A stretch of 64,000 nt of DNA from Miltoncostaea sp050250915 (GTDB lineage: Bacteria; Actinomycetota; Thermoleophilia; Miltoncostaeales; Miltoncostaeaceae), in assembly GCA_050250915.1 (NCBI GenBank), contig JBFWNT010000013.1, forward strand, positions 49,894-113,893, given 5' to 3'. Below, piece after piece: positions 43,546 to 51,509 of the stretch. The notes beneath the pieces are model-generated. The model did not search any database. It saw only the letters and a program-made list of their open reading frames with translations, and was not told the DNA's origin. Position numbers and translations under genes: made by a program. Each line of letters starts with the position of its first letter. The first letter of the stretch is position 1.

Positions 43546-43817
43546 CGCTCACCCACGTCGATCGCGGCGGCCAGCCGGGCCGCCACCTCGGCGGGCGGGC
43601 CGTCGACCTCGATCAGCTTCCGCGCGCCGGACGACCCGCGCCGCAGCCGCACCGCCGACGGCCGCACACCGGCCGCGCCGGCCAGGTAGCCGCACAGGGC
43701 GGCGTTCGACTGCCCCTGGTGCGGCGGCGCCGCGATCTGCACCCGCAGCGCCCCGTCCTGCACGCCCACCGCCCGCGTGGCCCGCGAGCGCGGCACGGCC
43801 TTCACCGCGACGGTCAC
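43542..43817 (-). CDS. yggU: DUF167 (YggU) family protein
   Basis: 91 residues from GTG 43817. Seen: VKAVPRSRATRAVGV, LRVQIAAPPHQGQSNAALCGYLA (in parts) and RGSSGARKLIEV, the family core; function unknown. The GTG start clips the first strand. An upstream CTG at 43859 overlaps the yggT stop as CTGA and would restore STLPPWITLRDDG, matching the length of relatives, so it may be the real start. Confidence 0.85.
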   Translation of the reverse strand: MTVAVKAVPRSRATRAVGVQDGALRVQIAAPPHQGQSNAALCGYLAGAAGVRPSAVRLRRGSSGARKLIEVDGPPAEVAARLAAAIDVGER

Positions 43818-43855
43818 GCCGTCGTCGCGGAGGGTGATCCACGGGGGCAGGGTGC

Positions 43856-44128
43856 TCAGAAGCTGTCCAGGAGGGAGAGGACCAGGCTGCGCAGGATGTA
43901 CAGCACGATGATGGCGAGGATCGGCGAGAGATCGAACATCCCCAGGGGTGGGATGAGGCGCCGGAAGAAGTTGAGGAACCAGTCGGTGCTCTGGTGGCAG
44001 AAGTCCCAGAACGCCCGCGCCGGCCGCGACGACGGCGCCATCGGGGAGAAGGACAGCAGGATCCGGATGAAGATGATCAGGATGAAGACCGTGAACAGGG
44101 CCGACACGTAGGTCTCGACGTGGCTCAC
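43856..44128 (-). CDS. YggT family membrane protein
   Basis: 90 residues, two membrane helices (VSALFTVFILIIFIRILLSF and ILAIIVLYILRSLVLSLLDS). Conserved near sepF in actinobacteria and linked to cell division or osmotic tolerance in other species. GTG 44128 overlaps the proC stop as GTGA. Confidence 0.87.
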   Translation of the reverse strand: MSHVETYVSALFTVFILIIFIRILLSFSPMAPSSRPARAFWDFCHQSTDWFLNFFRRLIPPLGMFDLSPILAIIVLYILRSLVLSLLDSF

Positions 44129-44925
44129 GAGAGGCCACCCGCCCGCTTCGCCGCGGCACGCACCGCGTCGGCCATGTGCGCGCGCACGGCGCCCCGCTCC
44201 AGCACCGCGACACCCTCGATGGTGGTCCCCGCGGGTGAGCTGACGCGCTGTCGCAGCAGCGCGGGGTCGGTGCCGTCGGCGAGCAGCGCCGCCGTCCCGG
44301 CGAGCACGGCGTGGACCATCTCGCGGGCCTGACCGCGCGTCAGGCCGGCCGCCACGGCGCCCTCCTCCAGACCCTCGGCGACCACGGCCACCAGGCCCGG
44401 CCCGCTCCCCGCGAGGGCCGTGGCGGCGGCGAAGAGCGACTCCGGCAGGGGCACCACGGCGCCCAGGGGCCGCAGCAGCGCCGTCACGGCCTCCTCCCGG
44501 GCGTCGTCCAGGCCCCGCGTGGCCAGCACGACGACGCCGGCGCCGTGGCGCACCGCCAGGTTCGGCATGGTCCGCACCAGCGCGAGGCCGGGGGCCGCCG
44601 CCGCCAGTCGGTCGAGCTCCCAGCCGGCGATGACGGAGAGCACCGTGGCGTCCGGCGCCGCGGCGGCCGCGACCGCCGGGAGGGCCTCGGCCGCGTCCTT
44701 GGGCTTCACCGCGACCACCACCAGGCCGGCGCCCGCCGCCTCGTCGAACGACGCGGGGCGGCCGCCCACGTCGGCGACGGCGGCCGCGATCGCGGCCGGC
44801 ACGGCGTCGGTCACCTGGAGGCGGTCGGCCAGGTCCGGGCGCCCACGCACGAGGCCCGCCGCGAAGGCGCGCCCCATGGCGCCCGCCCCGATGAGCCCGA
44901 TGCTCCCGGGCCAGGCCTCCGTCAC
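44125..44925 (-). CDS. proC: Pyrroline-5-carboxylate reductase
   Basis: 266 residues. Last step of proline synthesis, NADPH-dependent. Seen: IGLIGAGAMGRAFAAGL (~9), VVAVKPKDA (~70) and the C-terminal SSPAGTTIEGVAVLERG (~230). AGGAG lies four bases before GTG 44925. Placement next to sepF is common in actinobacteria. Confidence 0.93.
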   Translation of the reverse strand: MTEAWPGSIGLIGAGAMGRAFAAGLVRGRPDLADRLQVTDAVPAAIAAAVADVGGRPASFDEAAGAGLVVVAVKPKDAAEALPAVAAAAAPDATVLSVIAGWELDRLAAAAPGLALVRTMPNLAVRHGAGVVVLATRGLDDAREEAVTALLRPLGAVVPLPESLFAAATALAGSGPGLVAVVAEGLEEGAVAAGLTRGQAREMVHAVLAGTAALLADGTDPALLRQRVSSPAGTTIEGVAVLERGAVRAHMADAVRAAAKRAGGLS

Positions 44926-44932
44926 CGCACTC

Positions 44933-45511
44933 CTAGTACTGGTTGAAGAAGCCCTTCTCCAGGAGCCGGGCCCGCTCCTCGGCCGACACCTCGACGTTGC
45001 GCGGCGTCAGCATGAAGACCTTGTCGGCCACCCGCTGCATGCCGCCGTCGAGGGCGTACGTGAGCCCGCTGGAGAAGTCGATCAGACGCTTGGCGAGGTC
45101 GGTCTCGGCGCTCTGGAGGTTCAGGATCACCGGGATCGTCCCCTTGAACTTGTCCGCGATCTGCTGCGCGTCGTTGAAGCTCTTCGGCACCACCAGGTGC
45201 ACCTCCGCCGGCTGCGGACGCGAGTCCACGGAGCGCATCACCGGACGCGTGGACCGCGGCGGCTCCTCGGCGAAGATGTCGTCGAAGTCGCCGTCGCGAC
45301 GGCGGGGGCCGAGGCGGCGCACGTTCGGGCGCTCGCGGTACGAGCGCTCCAGGTCGTCCGATGCGTCGCTGCGCCGGTCGCGGGTGCTGCTGGTGCCGCC
45401 GCTGCCGTAGCGCGTCTCGGTCTCGTCGTCGTACTCCTCGACCCAGTCGTCCGGTTCATCGGCCATGCCGAAGTAGACGAGGGTCTTGTGCCACAGGTCG
45501 GTGACGGCCAT
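44933..45511 (-). CDS. sepF: Cell division protein SepF
   Basis: 192 residues. Anchors FtsZ to the membrane. N-terminal amphipathic helix (LWHKTLVYFGM), an acidic linker, and the C-terminal SepF domain (~98-180: VHLVVPKSFNDAQQIADKF, VILNLQSAETDLAKRLIDF, GLTYALDGGMQRV). Sits downstream of yggS and pgeF, the usual division-cluster order, although ftsZ is not in the window. Confidence 0.94.
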   Translation of the reverse strand: MAVTDLWHKTLVYFGMADEPDDWVEEYDDETETRYGSGGTSSTRDRRSDASDDLERSYRERPNVRRLGPRRRDGDFDDIFAEEPPRSTRPVMRSVDSRPQPAEVHLVVPKSFNDAQQIADKFKGTIPVILNLQSAETDLAKRLIDFSSGLTYALDGGMQRVADKVFMLTPRNVEVSAEERARLLEKGFFNQY

Positions 45512-46222
45512 CTACGTGAGTCCCTGGCTGGTTGTGCGGGCGCGCTCGAGGAGACCGCGGCCCACCCGGACCTTCGTGGCGCCCTCCTCGGCGGCCACGA
45601 TGTAGTCCTGGCTCGTGCCCATCGAGAGATCACCGAAATCGTGTCGGCCGCGCCATTCACCCGCAAGTCGCTCGGCCAGTTCGCGCGTCTGCGCGAACCA
45701 CGGCCTGCTCGCTTCTGGGTCGGCGTGGAGCGGGGGCATGACCATCAGACCACCGATCACGAGGTCGGACCCCTCCGACACTTCTTCGACGAACGCCCTG
45801 AGGGAGGGCGGCACGATACCACCTTTGCTCGGTTCCTCGGCGACGTTGACTTCGACGAGAACCCGCATGGGACCTTCCGATCGGCGGTCGATCTCCTGCG
45901 CCAGGCGCACCGAGTCGACCGAGTGCACCAGCCGTGTCAGCGGCAGCACGTCGCGCACCTTGCGGCGCTGGAGGTGACCGATGAAGTCGAACGTGAGACG
46001 CCCCGTCGCGATCTGCGCCTTCGCCTGGAGGTCCTGGAGCCGGTTCTCGCCGATCACGACCGCGCCCGCGGCGATCAGCGCCTCGGTCTCCTCCGCGGGG
46101 ACGTACTTGCCGGCCATCACCAGCTCCACGGCGCCGGCGGGCCGGCCGGCCCGGGCGGCGGCCTCGTCGAGCCGTTCCCGCGCCTCGTCCAGCGCCGCCC
46201 GGAGCCCGTCCGGGTCGATCAC
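45512..46222 (-). CDS. yggS: PLP homeostasis protein (YggS/PLPBP)
   Basis: 236 residues. PLP-binding barrel without catalysis, controlling free PLP. Seen: the PLP Lys in LVMAGKYVPAE (~38), GENRLQDLQAK (~58), IGHLQRRKV (~81) and LSMGTSQDY (~203). GTG 46222 overlaps the pgeF stop as GTGA. The sepF ATG follows its stop directly. Confidence 0.93.
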   Translation of the reverse strand: MIDPDGLRAALDEARERLDEAAARAGRPAGAVELVMAGKYVPAEETEALIAAGAVVIGENRLQDLQAKAQIATGRLTFDFIGHLQRRKVRDVLPLTRLVHSVDSVRLAQEIDRRSEGPMRVLVEVNVAEEPSKGGIVPPSLRAFVEEVSEGSDLVIGGLMVMPPLHADPEASRPWFAQTRELAERLAGEWRGRHDFGDLSMGTSQDYIVAAEEGATKVRVGRGLLERARTTSQGLT

Positions 46223-46968
46223 GCCGCCTCCGCCCACACGATCCCGGCCTGGCGGCCGGTCCCGCGCCCGTCGCGGCGGTACGAGAAGAAGCGGGCCTGC
46301 TCGCACGACGTGCACGCCGGCACCGTGGCGATCGCCGCGCCGGGGACGCCCGCCGCCACCAGCGCGCGGCGCGCCGCCAGGGCCAGGTCGACCGCCTCCC
46401 CCGCCAGCACCCCGTCGCCGAAGCGGCTCGCGAAGCGGTCCCGCACCTCCGCGGACACGGGGTAGCAGCACGGCCCGATGCCCGGGCCGATGGCCGCGCC
46501 GGTCGCCGCCGCGCGCCCGAGTCCCGCCACCGTGGCCTCCAGCACCCCGGCCACCAGGCCCCGCCACCCCGCGTGGGCGGCGCCCACGAGCGGCCGGTCG
46601 CGGCGCCACATGAGCACGGGCAGGCAATCGGCGCCGAACACGGCCAGCGGCGCCCCCGTCGCCCCGGTCACCAGCCCGTCGGCCTCGGGCCAGTCGCGCA
46701 GCTGCCCCACGAAGCCACCGTCCGGCGCGCGCTCCACGTCGCGGACGTCCGCCCCGTGGACCTGCCGGTTGGCGCTCACCGCCGCGGCGTCGACGCCCAG
46801 GGCGTCGCAGGCGCGGCGGCGGTTCTCGCGTACGTTCTCGTCCGGGTCGTCCTTGTCGGGCCCCAGGTTCAGCGTCGCGAACCGGCCCGTGCTCACGCCG
46901 CCGTCGCGGGTCGTGAACCCGGCCCCGGCGGGGGCGTCGGTCGCCACCACGATGACCTCGGCGCTCAC
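46219..46968 (-). CDS. pgeF: Peptidoglycan editing factor PgeF (laccase-domain)
   Basis: 249 residues. Removes or edits wrongly incorporated L-Ser in muropeptides in E. coli. Zinc and catalytic residues: His in RQVHGADV (~68), Cys in FGADCLPVL (~113), HAGWRGLV (~131) and the late CTSCEQARFFSYRRDG (~220). GTG 46968 overlaps the CCA-enzyme stop as GTGA. Confidence 0.92.
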   Translation of the reverse strand: MSAEVIVVATDAPAGAGFTTRDGGVSTGRFATLNLGPDKDDPDENVRENRRRACDALGVDAAAVSANRQVHGADVRDVERAPDGGFVGQLRDWPEADGLVTGATGAPLAVFGADCLPVLMWRRDRPLVGAAHAGWRGLVAGVLEATVAGLGRAAATGAAIGPGIGPCCYPVSAEVRDRFASRFGDGVLAGEAVDLALAARRALVAAGVPGAAIATVPACTSCEQARFFSYRRDGRGTGRQAGIVWAEAA

Positions 46969-48086
46969 CCCTCCCCCCGCGCAACCCGCAGCGCCAGGTC
47001 CAATTGAACATCGCGGTCAGGTTCGATTGAACCGTCCAGCAGCGCGGCGCGGACGGCGGCCAGCGCGCGGCCGATGGCGGGGCCGGGCGCGATCCCCGCG
47101 GCGACCAGGTCCGAGCCGTCGACCGCGGGCCGGCGGTCGCGGTCGTGCTCCCACCAGCGGGCCACGACGTCGGCACCCGCGGCCAGCGCGCCCACCTGCG
47201 TGGCGGAGGGCGCCGACCGGAGGAGCCGGTCGACCTCCGAGGGGCGCGCGGCCGCCGCCAGCGCCCGCGCGAGCCGGCCCCCCTCCCGCCACTCGCGCGC
47301 CGTCGCGACCGCCCACCCCGGCAGGGCCGCCTGGTCCAGGAACCGGTCGTCGACGACGTCGCCGAGGCGGGCGGCCCAGCCGGGCACCTCCGGAGCGGCC
47401 GGATGCGCCATCGCGTACTCCAACGCGTTCGTGATCTCCCCGGCGGCCCAGGGCACCCCGAGCTGGTCCAGGATCTGCACGCCCACGTGGGGGTCCGGCT
47501 CCTCGAGCAGCCGCCGGAACTCGCCGGCCACCCGCGCGGACCCCAGGTCCAGGGACGGCGCGACCCGGCGGGCGGCGCGCTCGGTCTCCTCCTCCAGCAG
47601 GAAGCCCAGACGGCCCGCGTAACGGGCGGCGCGGACCAGGCGGCTCGGGTCCTCGTCGAAGGCGCCGGACCGCAGGGAGCGGATCAGCCGCGCCCCCAGG
47701 TCCCCGAGCCCGCCGTGCGGGTCGATGAGCGCGCCGGCGTCCGGCCCATCCAGCGGGACGGCCATGGCGTTGACGGTCACGTCGCGGCGGGCCAGGTCGT
47801 CGGCGAGGGTGCCCGGCTCCACCTCCGGCAGCGCGCCGGGCGCGGGGTAGCGCTCACGGCGGGTGATGCCGACGTGGAGCGTGCCCTCCGGGAACACCTG
47901 GATCGCCGTTCCGAAGCGGTCGTGCGCCGACCAGTCGGGCACCGGGTCCATCGCGCCCTCGACCACCAGGTCCAGGTCGCGGCCCGGGGGCAGGCCCAGG
48001 AGCGCGTCGCGCACCACCCCGCCCACGGCGATCGCGCGCCCGGCCAGCTGCGGCGGCACGTGGCGCATCAGCGGGTGCGCCAGCAC
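46965..48086 (-). CDS. tRNA nucleotidyltransferase / poly(A) polymerase family
   Basis: 373 residues, class II. Seen: nucleotidyltransferase motif VGGVVRDALLGLPPGRDLDLVVEG (in parts, ~22-45), RRDVTVNAMAVPL (~99) and the RNA-binding RLVRAARYAGRLGF (~147). Either a CCA-adding enzyme or a relative; all three tRNA genes seen here lack encoded CCA, so such an enzyme is needed. GTG 48086 has GGGAGGGG directly upstream. Confidence 0.88.
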   Translation of the reverse strand: MLAHPLMRHVPPQLAGRAIAVGGVVRDALLGLPPGRDLDLVVEGAMDPVPDWSAHDRFGTAIQVFPEGTLHVGITRRERYPAPGALPEVEPGTLADDLARRDVTVNAMAVPLDGPDAGALIDPHGGLGDLGARLIRSLRSGAFDEDPSRLVRAARYAGRLGFLLEEETERAARRVAPSLDLGSARVAGEFRRLLEEPDPHVGVQILDQLGVPWAAGEITNALEYAMAHPAAPEVPGWAARLGDVVDDRFLDQAALPGWAVATAREWREGGRLARALAAAARPSEVDRLLRSAPSATQVGALAAGADVVARWWEHDRDRRPAVDGSDLVAAGIAPGPAIGRALAAVRAALLDGSIEPDRDVQLDLALRVARGEG

Positions 48087-48106
48087 CCCCTCCCGCGCGC
48101 GGCGGC

Positions 48107-48112
48107 TAGGAT
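48107..48112 (+). promoter_or_regulatory. -10 box TAGGAT, leaderless promoter of a small gene
   Basis: TAGGAT ends seven bases before GTG 48120. Confidence 0.5.
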
Positions 48113-48119
48113 CGTCCCC

Positions 48120-48371
48120 GTGGCCTACGACCCCGTCTCCAGCAAGCTGAGCGCCGTCGCGCCGATCGCGCCGGAGCTCGTGGAGGCGTTCGGCCGCTTC
48201 GAGGGGCTCACGCTCACCGAGCTCCAGGAGGCCTTCGACGCCGCCGACGAGCGGTTCAAGGCCTGGGTGCGCGATCCCGCCAACGAGGGTCGCCCGATCA
48301 GCGATGCGCCGGACTACCTGGACCGGATCGCGCTCGACAGCCTGCTCGAGCGCCGCACCTGGGCCGAGTAG
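48120..48371 (+). CDS. Small conserved-looking hypothetical protein
   Basis: 83 residues, unrecognised. Coding-type codon use throughout. Helical, with PIAPELVEAFGRFEGLTLTE and LDRIALDSLLERRTWAE; no signal or membrane helix. GTG 48120 is supported by TAGGAT seven bases upstream. Divergent from the CCA-enzyme gene and convergent with ridA. Confidence 0.6.
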   Translation: MAYDPVSSKLSAVAPIAPELVEAFGRFEGLTLTELQEAFDAADERFKAWVRDPANEGRPISDAPDYLDRIALDSLLERRTWAE

Positions 48372-48380
48372 ACATCGGCC

Positions 48381-48785
48381 TCACCGCGGCCGGATGACGG
48401 CCACGGCCTCGATCTCGACGCGGGCGCCCAGCGGCAGCGCCGCGACGCCCACCGTCGCCCGGGCGGGCGCGGCGCCGGCGAAGGCGTGGCCGTACACCTC
48501 GTTCATCGCCGGGAAGTCGCCCGCGAGGTCCGTGAGGTAGACGGTGGTCTTCACGACGTCCCCCAGCCCGCCGCCGGCCTCGGCCAGGATCGCGGCGATG
48601 TGGCGCAGCACCAGGGCCGTCTGCTCCGAGACGTCGTCGGCGACCAGGGCGCCGCCGGCGGGGTCGATCCCGAGCTGGCCCGACACCCACACCACCTCGC
48701 CGTCCCCCGGCGCAGCGGCCGCGGCCTGGCTGTAGGGGGCGCCCGCGACGGGCGCCGGCGCGGCCTCGGTCCGGATCGTCCTCAC
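48381..48785 (-). CDS. RidA-family protein
   Basis: 134 residues, Rid (YjgF) family. Members hydrolyse reactive enamines/imines made by PLP enzymes. Seen: PYSQAAAAAPG (~17), VWVSGQLGIDPAGG (~32) and the late IEAVAVI strand; the Arg typical of active RidA occurs in ARATVGVAALPLGARVEIEA. GTG 48785 sits six bases after TAGTCT. Position next to hisF suggests co-expression or a later promoter. Confidence 0.85.
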   Translation of the reverse strand: MRTIRTEAAPAPVAGAPYSQAAAAAPGDGEVVWVSGQLGIDPAGGALVADDVSEQTALVLRHIAAILAEAGGGLGDVVKTTVYLTDLAGDFPAMNEVYGHAFAGAAPARATVGVAALPLGARVEIEAVAVIRPR

Positions 48786-48791
48786 GCCCGC

Positions 48792-48797
48792 AGACTA
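48792..48797 (-). promoter_or_regulatory. -10 box TAGTCT, embedded in the hisF stop codon
   Basis: TAGTCT lies six bases before ridA GTG 48785; its TAG is the hisF stop codon. Confidence 0.45.
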
Positions 48798-49550
48798 CTG
48801 CCGCACCGGCACGCCGGCCTGGTCCATCGCCGCCTTCACCTCGGCGATCGAGTAGACGCCGTCGTGGAACACCGACGCCGCAAGCACCGCGTCGGCGCGC
48901 CCGCGCACGACCGCGTCGGCGAAGTGGTCGAGCGTGCCCGCGCCGCCGGAGGCGATCACCGGGACGGGGGCCGCCTCGGCCACCGCCGCCAGCAGCTCCA
49001 CGTCGAAGCCGTCCTTGGTGCCGTCGCGGTCCATGCTCGTGACCAGCAGCTCCCCGGCGCCGCGCTCCGCCGCCTCGGCCGCCCAGGCGACCGCCTCGCG
49101 GCCGGTCGGCAGGCGCCCGCCGTTGAGGTAGACCTCCCAGCCCGAGCCGTCGTCGCGCCGCTTGGCGTCGATCGCGACGACGATGCACTGGGCGCCGAAG
49201 CGCTCCGACGCGCGGGTGATCAGGTCGGGGTCGCGCACCGCCGCCGAGTTGAGCGACGTCTTGTCGGCGCCGGCCGCCAGCACCTCGCGGATGTCCTCCA
49301 CCGTCCGCAGGCCGCCCCCGATCGTGAACGGGATGAAGACCTCCTCCGCGGTGCGGCGGGCCAGCTCCACGATGGTGTCGCGCCCCTCGTGGCTGGCGGT
49401 GATGTCGAGGAACACGAGCTCGTCGGCACCCTCGCGGTCGTAGCGGGCCGCCAGCTCCACCGGGTCGCCGGCGTCGCGGAGGCCCACGAAGTTGACGCCC
49501 TTCACCACCCTCCCCTGGTTGACGTCCAGGCAGGGGATGACGCGGATCAC
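48795..49550 (-). CDS. hisF: Imidazole glycerol phosphate synthase cyclase subunit
   Basis: 251 residues. TIM barrel that joins ammonia from HisH to PRFAR, forming imidazole glycerol phosphate. Seen: catalytic Asp in IPCLDVNQGRVVKG (~9) and TSMDRDGTKDG (~130), GGGLRTVEDI. GTG 49550 overlaps the hisA stop as GTGA. Last gene of the his chain. Confidence 0.96.
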   Translation of the reverse strand: MIRVIPCLDVNQGRVVKGVNFVGLRDAGDPVELAARYDREGADELVFLDITASHEGRDTIVELARRTAEEVFIPFTIGGGLRTVEDIREVLAAGADKTSLNSAAVRDPDLITRASERFGAQCIVVAIDAKRRDDGSGWEVYLNGGRLPTGREAVAWAAEAAERGAGELLVTSMDRDGTKDGFDVELLAAVAEAAPVPVIASGGAGTLDHFADAVVRGRADAVLAASVFHDGVYSIAEVKAAMDQAGVPVRQ

Positions 49551-50287
49551 CGCCGCCCCGCCCGCAGCACGTCCAGCGCTTCCGACACGGTGAAGCGCCC
49601 CTCGTAGAGGGCGCGCCCCACGATGATCCCCTCCATGTTCGCCACGTCCAGGTCGCGCAGCCGCGCCAGGTCGTCGAGCGACGAGATGCCGCCCGATGCG
49701 ATCAGCCGCAGGGGCGGCGCCGCCTCCGACAGGCGCTTCATCGCGGCGATGTTGGGGCCGCCGAGGGTGCCGTCCCGCCCGATGTCGGTGTAGGCGAGGC
49801 GCCGCACGCCCATGGTCACCAGGCTCGTCGCCACCTCCACGGCGTCGCGGTCGGTGATCTGCGTCCACCCGTGGGTCGCGACCTTGCCCTGGCGGGCGTC
49901 GAGGGCCACCACCAGGCCGTCGCCCAGGCGGTCGATCGCCCAGCTCAGCAGGTCGCCGTCGTCGACGACCGCCGTCCCCACCACCACCCTGTCCACGCCG
50001 GTGGCCAGGGCCGTCTCGATCGCCGCGCGCGACCGCAGCCCGCCGCCCAGGTGCACCGTCCCGGGGAAGGCGGCCGCGATGCTGGCGACCAGCGCGGCGT
50101 GCACGGGCTCGCCCGCCCGGGCGCCGTCCAGGTCCACCACGTGCAGCGACTGCGCGCCCTCGTCGGCGAAGCGCTTCGCCTGGTCGACGGGGTCGTCGCT
50201 GAACACGGTGGTCTGCGCGAAGTCGCCCTGCCGCAGGCGGACCGCCTGGCCGCCCTGCAGGTCGATCGCCGGGTAGAGGGTGATCAC
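49547..50287 (-). CDS. hisA: ProFAR isomerase
   Basis: 246 residues. TIM-barrel Amadori isomerase. Catalytic Asp in PAIDLQGGQAVRL (~8) and YTDIGRDGTLGG (~129). GTG 50287 overlaps the hisH stop. No sign of the dual-substrate PriA, but this cannot be excluded: no separate trpF is visible in the window. Confidence 0.94.
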   Translation of the reverse strand: MITLYPAIDLQGGQAVRLRQGDFAQTTVFSDDPVDQAKRFADEGAQSLHVVDLDGARAGEPVHAALVASIAAAFPGTVHLGGGLRSRAAIETALATGVDRVVVGTAVVDDGDLLSWAIDRLGDGLVVALDARQGKVATHGWTQITDRDAVEVATSLVTMGVRRLAYTDIGRDGTLGGPNIAAMKRLSEAAPPLRLIASGGISSLDDLARLRDLDVANMEGIIVGRALYEGRFTVSEALDVLRAGRR

Positions 50288-50925
50288 GCGGCGGCGGGGC
50301 GGGCGGCGCGCACGCCCGCCAGCCAGCGGCCCAGCAGGCCGAGGCCGGCGGCGCTCGACTTCTCGGGGTGGAACTGGACGCCCTGGAGGCCCGGACGGCC
50401 CGCGGCGGCGCAGAACGGCACGCCGTGGTCGGCGCGGCCCAGCACCAGGGCCGGGTCGTCGGGCTCGCACCCGAACGTGTGGACGAAGTAGTAGGTCGAG
50501 TCGCCGCCCTCGCCCGGCGCGGGGCCCAGGCCGCTCCCGGGGCTCCAGGCGACGCGGCTCCACCCGATGTGCGGCAGCTTGCGCTCGGTGCGCAGCCGCC
50601 GGACGGTGCCCGGCAGCACGGCGAGGCCCCCCACGCCGGGCGCCTCCTCGCTCTCCTCGAACAGCAGTTGCATGCCCAGGCAGATACCCAGAACGGGGAC
50701 GCCGCGGTCGACCGCCGCGAGGACGGCCTCGTCCAGGCCCTGGCCGCGGATGCGCCGCATCGCCTCGCCGAAGTGCCCGACGCCCGGCAGCACCACCGCG
50801 TCGGCCGCCCCGACGGCCTCCGGACGGCGGATCACCCGGACGGTGGCGCCCAGCCGCTCCAGCGCCTTCACGGCGCTGCGCAGGTTGCTCATCTCGTAGT
50901 CGAGCACGACGACGTCGGCGCTCAC
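50284..50925 (-). CDS. hisH: Imidazole glycerol phosphate synthase glutaminase subunit
   Basis: 213 residues, class I glutamine amidotransferase. Triad: Cys in GICLGMQLLFE (~82), His in GVQFHPEKSSAAG (~188) and the following Glu. Delivers ammonia to HisF. GTG 50925 overlaps the hisB stop as GTGA. Confidence 0.95.
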   Translation of the reverse strand: MSADVVVLDYEMSNLRSAVKALERLGATVRVIRRPEAVGAADAVVLPGVGHFGEAMRRIRGQGLDEAVLAAVDRGVPVLGICLGMQLLFEESEEAPGVGGLAVLPGTVRRLRTERKLPHIGWSRVAWSPGSGLGPAPGEGGDSTYYFVHTFGCEPDDPALVLGRADHGVPFCAAAGRPGLQGVQFHPEKSSAAGLGLLGRWLAGVRAARPAAA

Positions 50926-51509
50926 AGCGACCCTTTCGTCGACGGCACGCCGCCCACCCGCGGGTTCGGGGCCACGGCCGCGCCCAGGGCGCGCGCGACG
51001 GCCTTGAAGCTCGCCTCGATCGCGTGGTGCGCGTTGCCGGGCGCCAGCAGGCGCAGGTGCAGGGTCAGGCCGGCGTGGTTCGCCAGCCCGCGCATGAACT
51101 CCTCGAGCAGCTCGGTCTCGAACCCGCCGATGACGGTCGCCGGCAGCGGCACGTCGATGAGCGTGAACGGGCGCCCCGACAGGTCGATCGCCGCCTGCGC
51201 GAGACACTCGTCCATCGGGATCAGGGCGGCGCCGTAGCGCTCGATCCCGGCCCGGTCGCCCAGCGCCCGGTCGATCGCCTGGCCCAGCGTGATGCCGACG
51301 TCCTCGACGGTGTGGTGGCTGCCGGTCTCCAGGTCGCCGCGCGCCTCCACCTCGACGTCGATCAGGGAGTGGCGCGCCAGCAGCGTGAGCATGTGGTCGA
51401 AGAATCCCACGCCGGTGGACACGGTGGCGATGCCGGACCCGTCCAGGTCCACGGCGGCGCGCACGTCGGTCTCCCCCGTCGTGCGGCGGGACTCCGCGCG
51501 GCGGCTCAT
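50922..51509 (-). CDS. hisB: Imidazoleglycerol-phosphate dehydratase
   Basis: 195 residues, monofunctional. Manganese-binding motifs: GFFDHML (~36), DLETGSHHTVEDVGI (~58) and GNAHHAIEASFK (~158). ATG 51509 overlaps the hisD stop as ATGA. The phosphatase for the next step is not in the window. Confidence 0.95.
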   Translation of the reverse strand: MSRRAESRRTTGETDVRAAVDLDGSGIATVSTGVGFFDHMLTLLARHSLIDVEVEARGDLETGSHHTVEDVGITLGQAIDRALGDRAGIERYGAALIPMDECLAQAAIDLSGRPFTLIDVPLPATVIGGFETELLEEFMRGLANHAGLTLHLRLLAPGNAHHAIEASFKAVARALGAAVAPNPRVGGVPSTKGSL

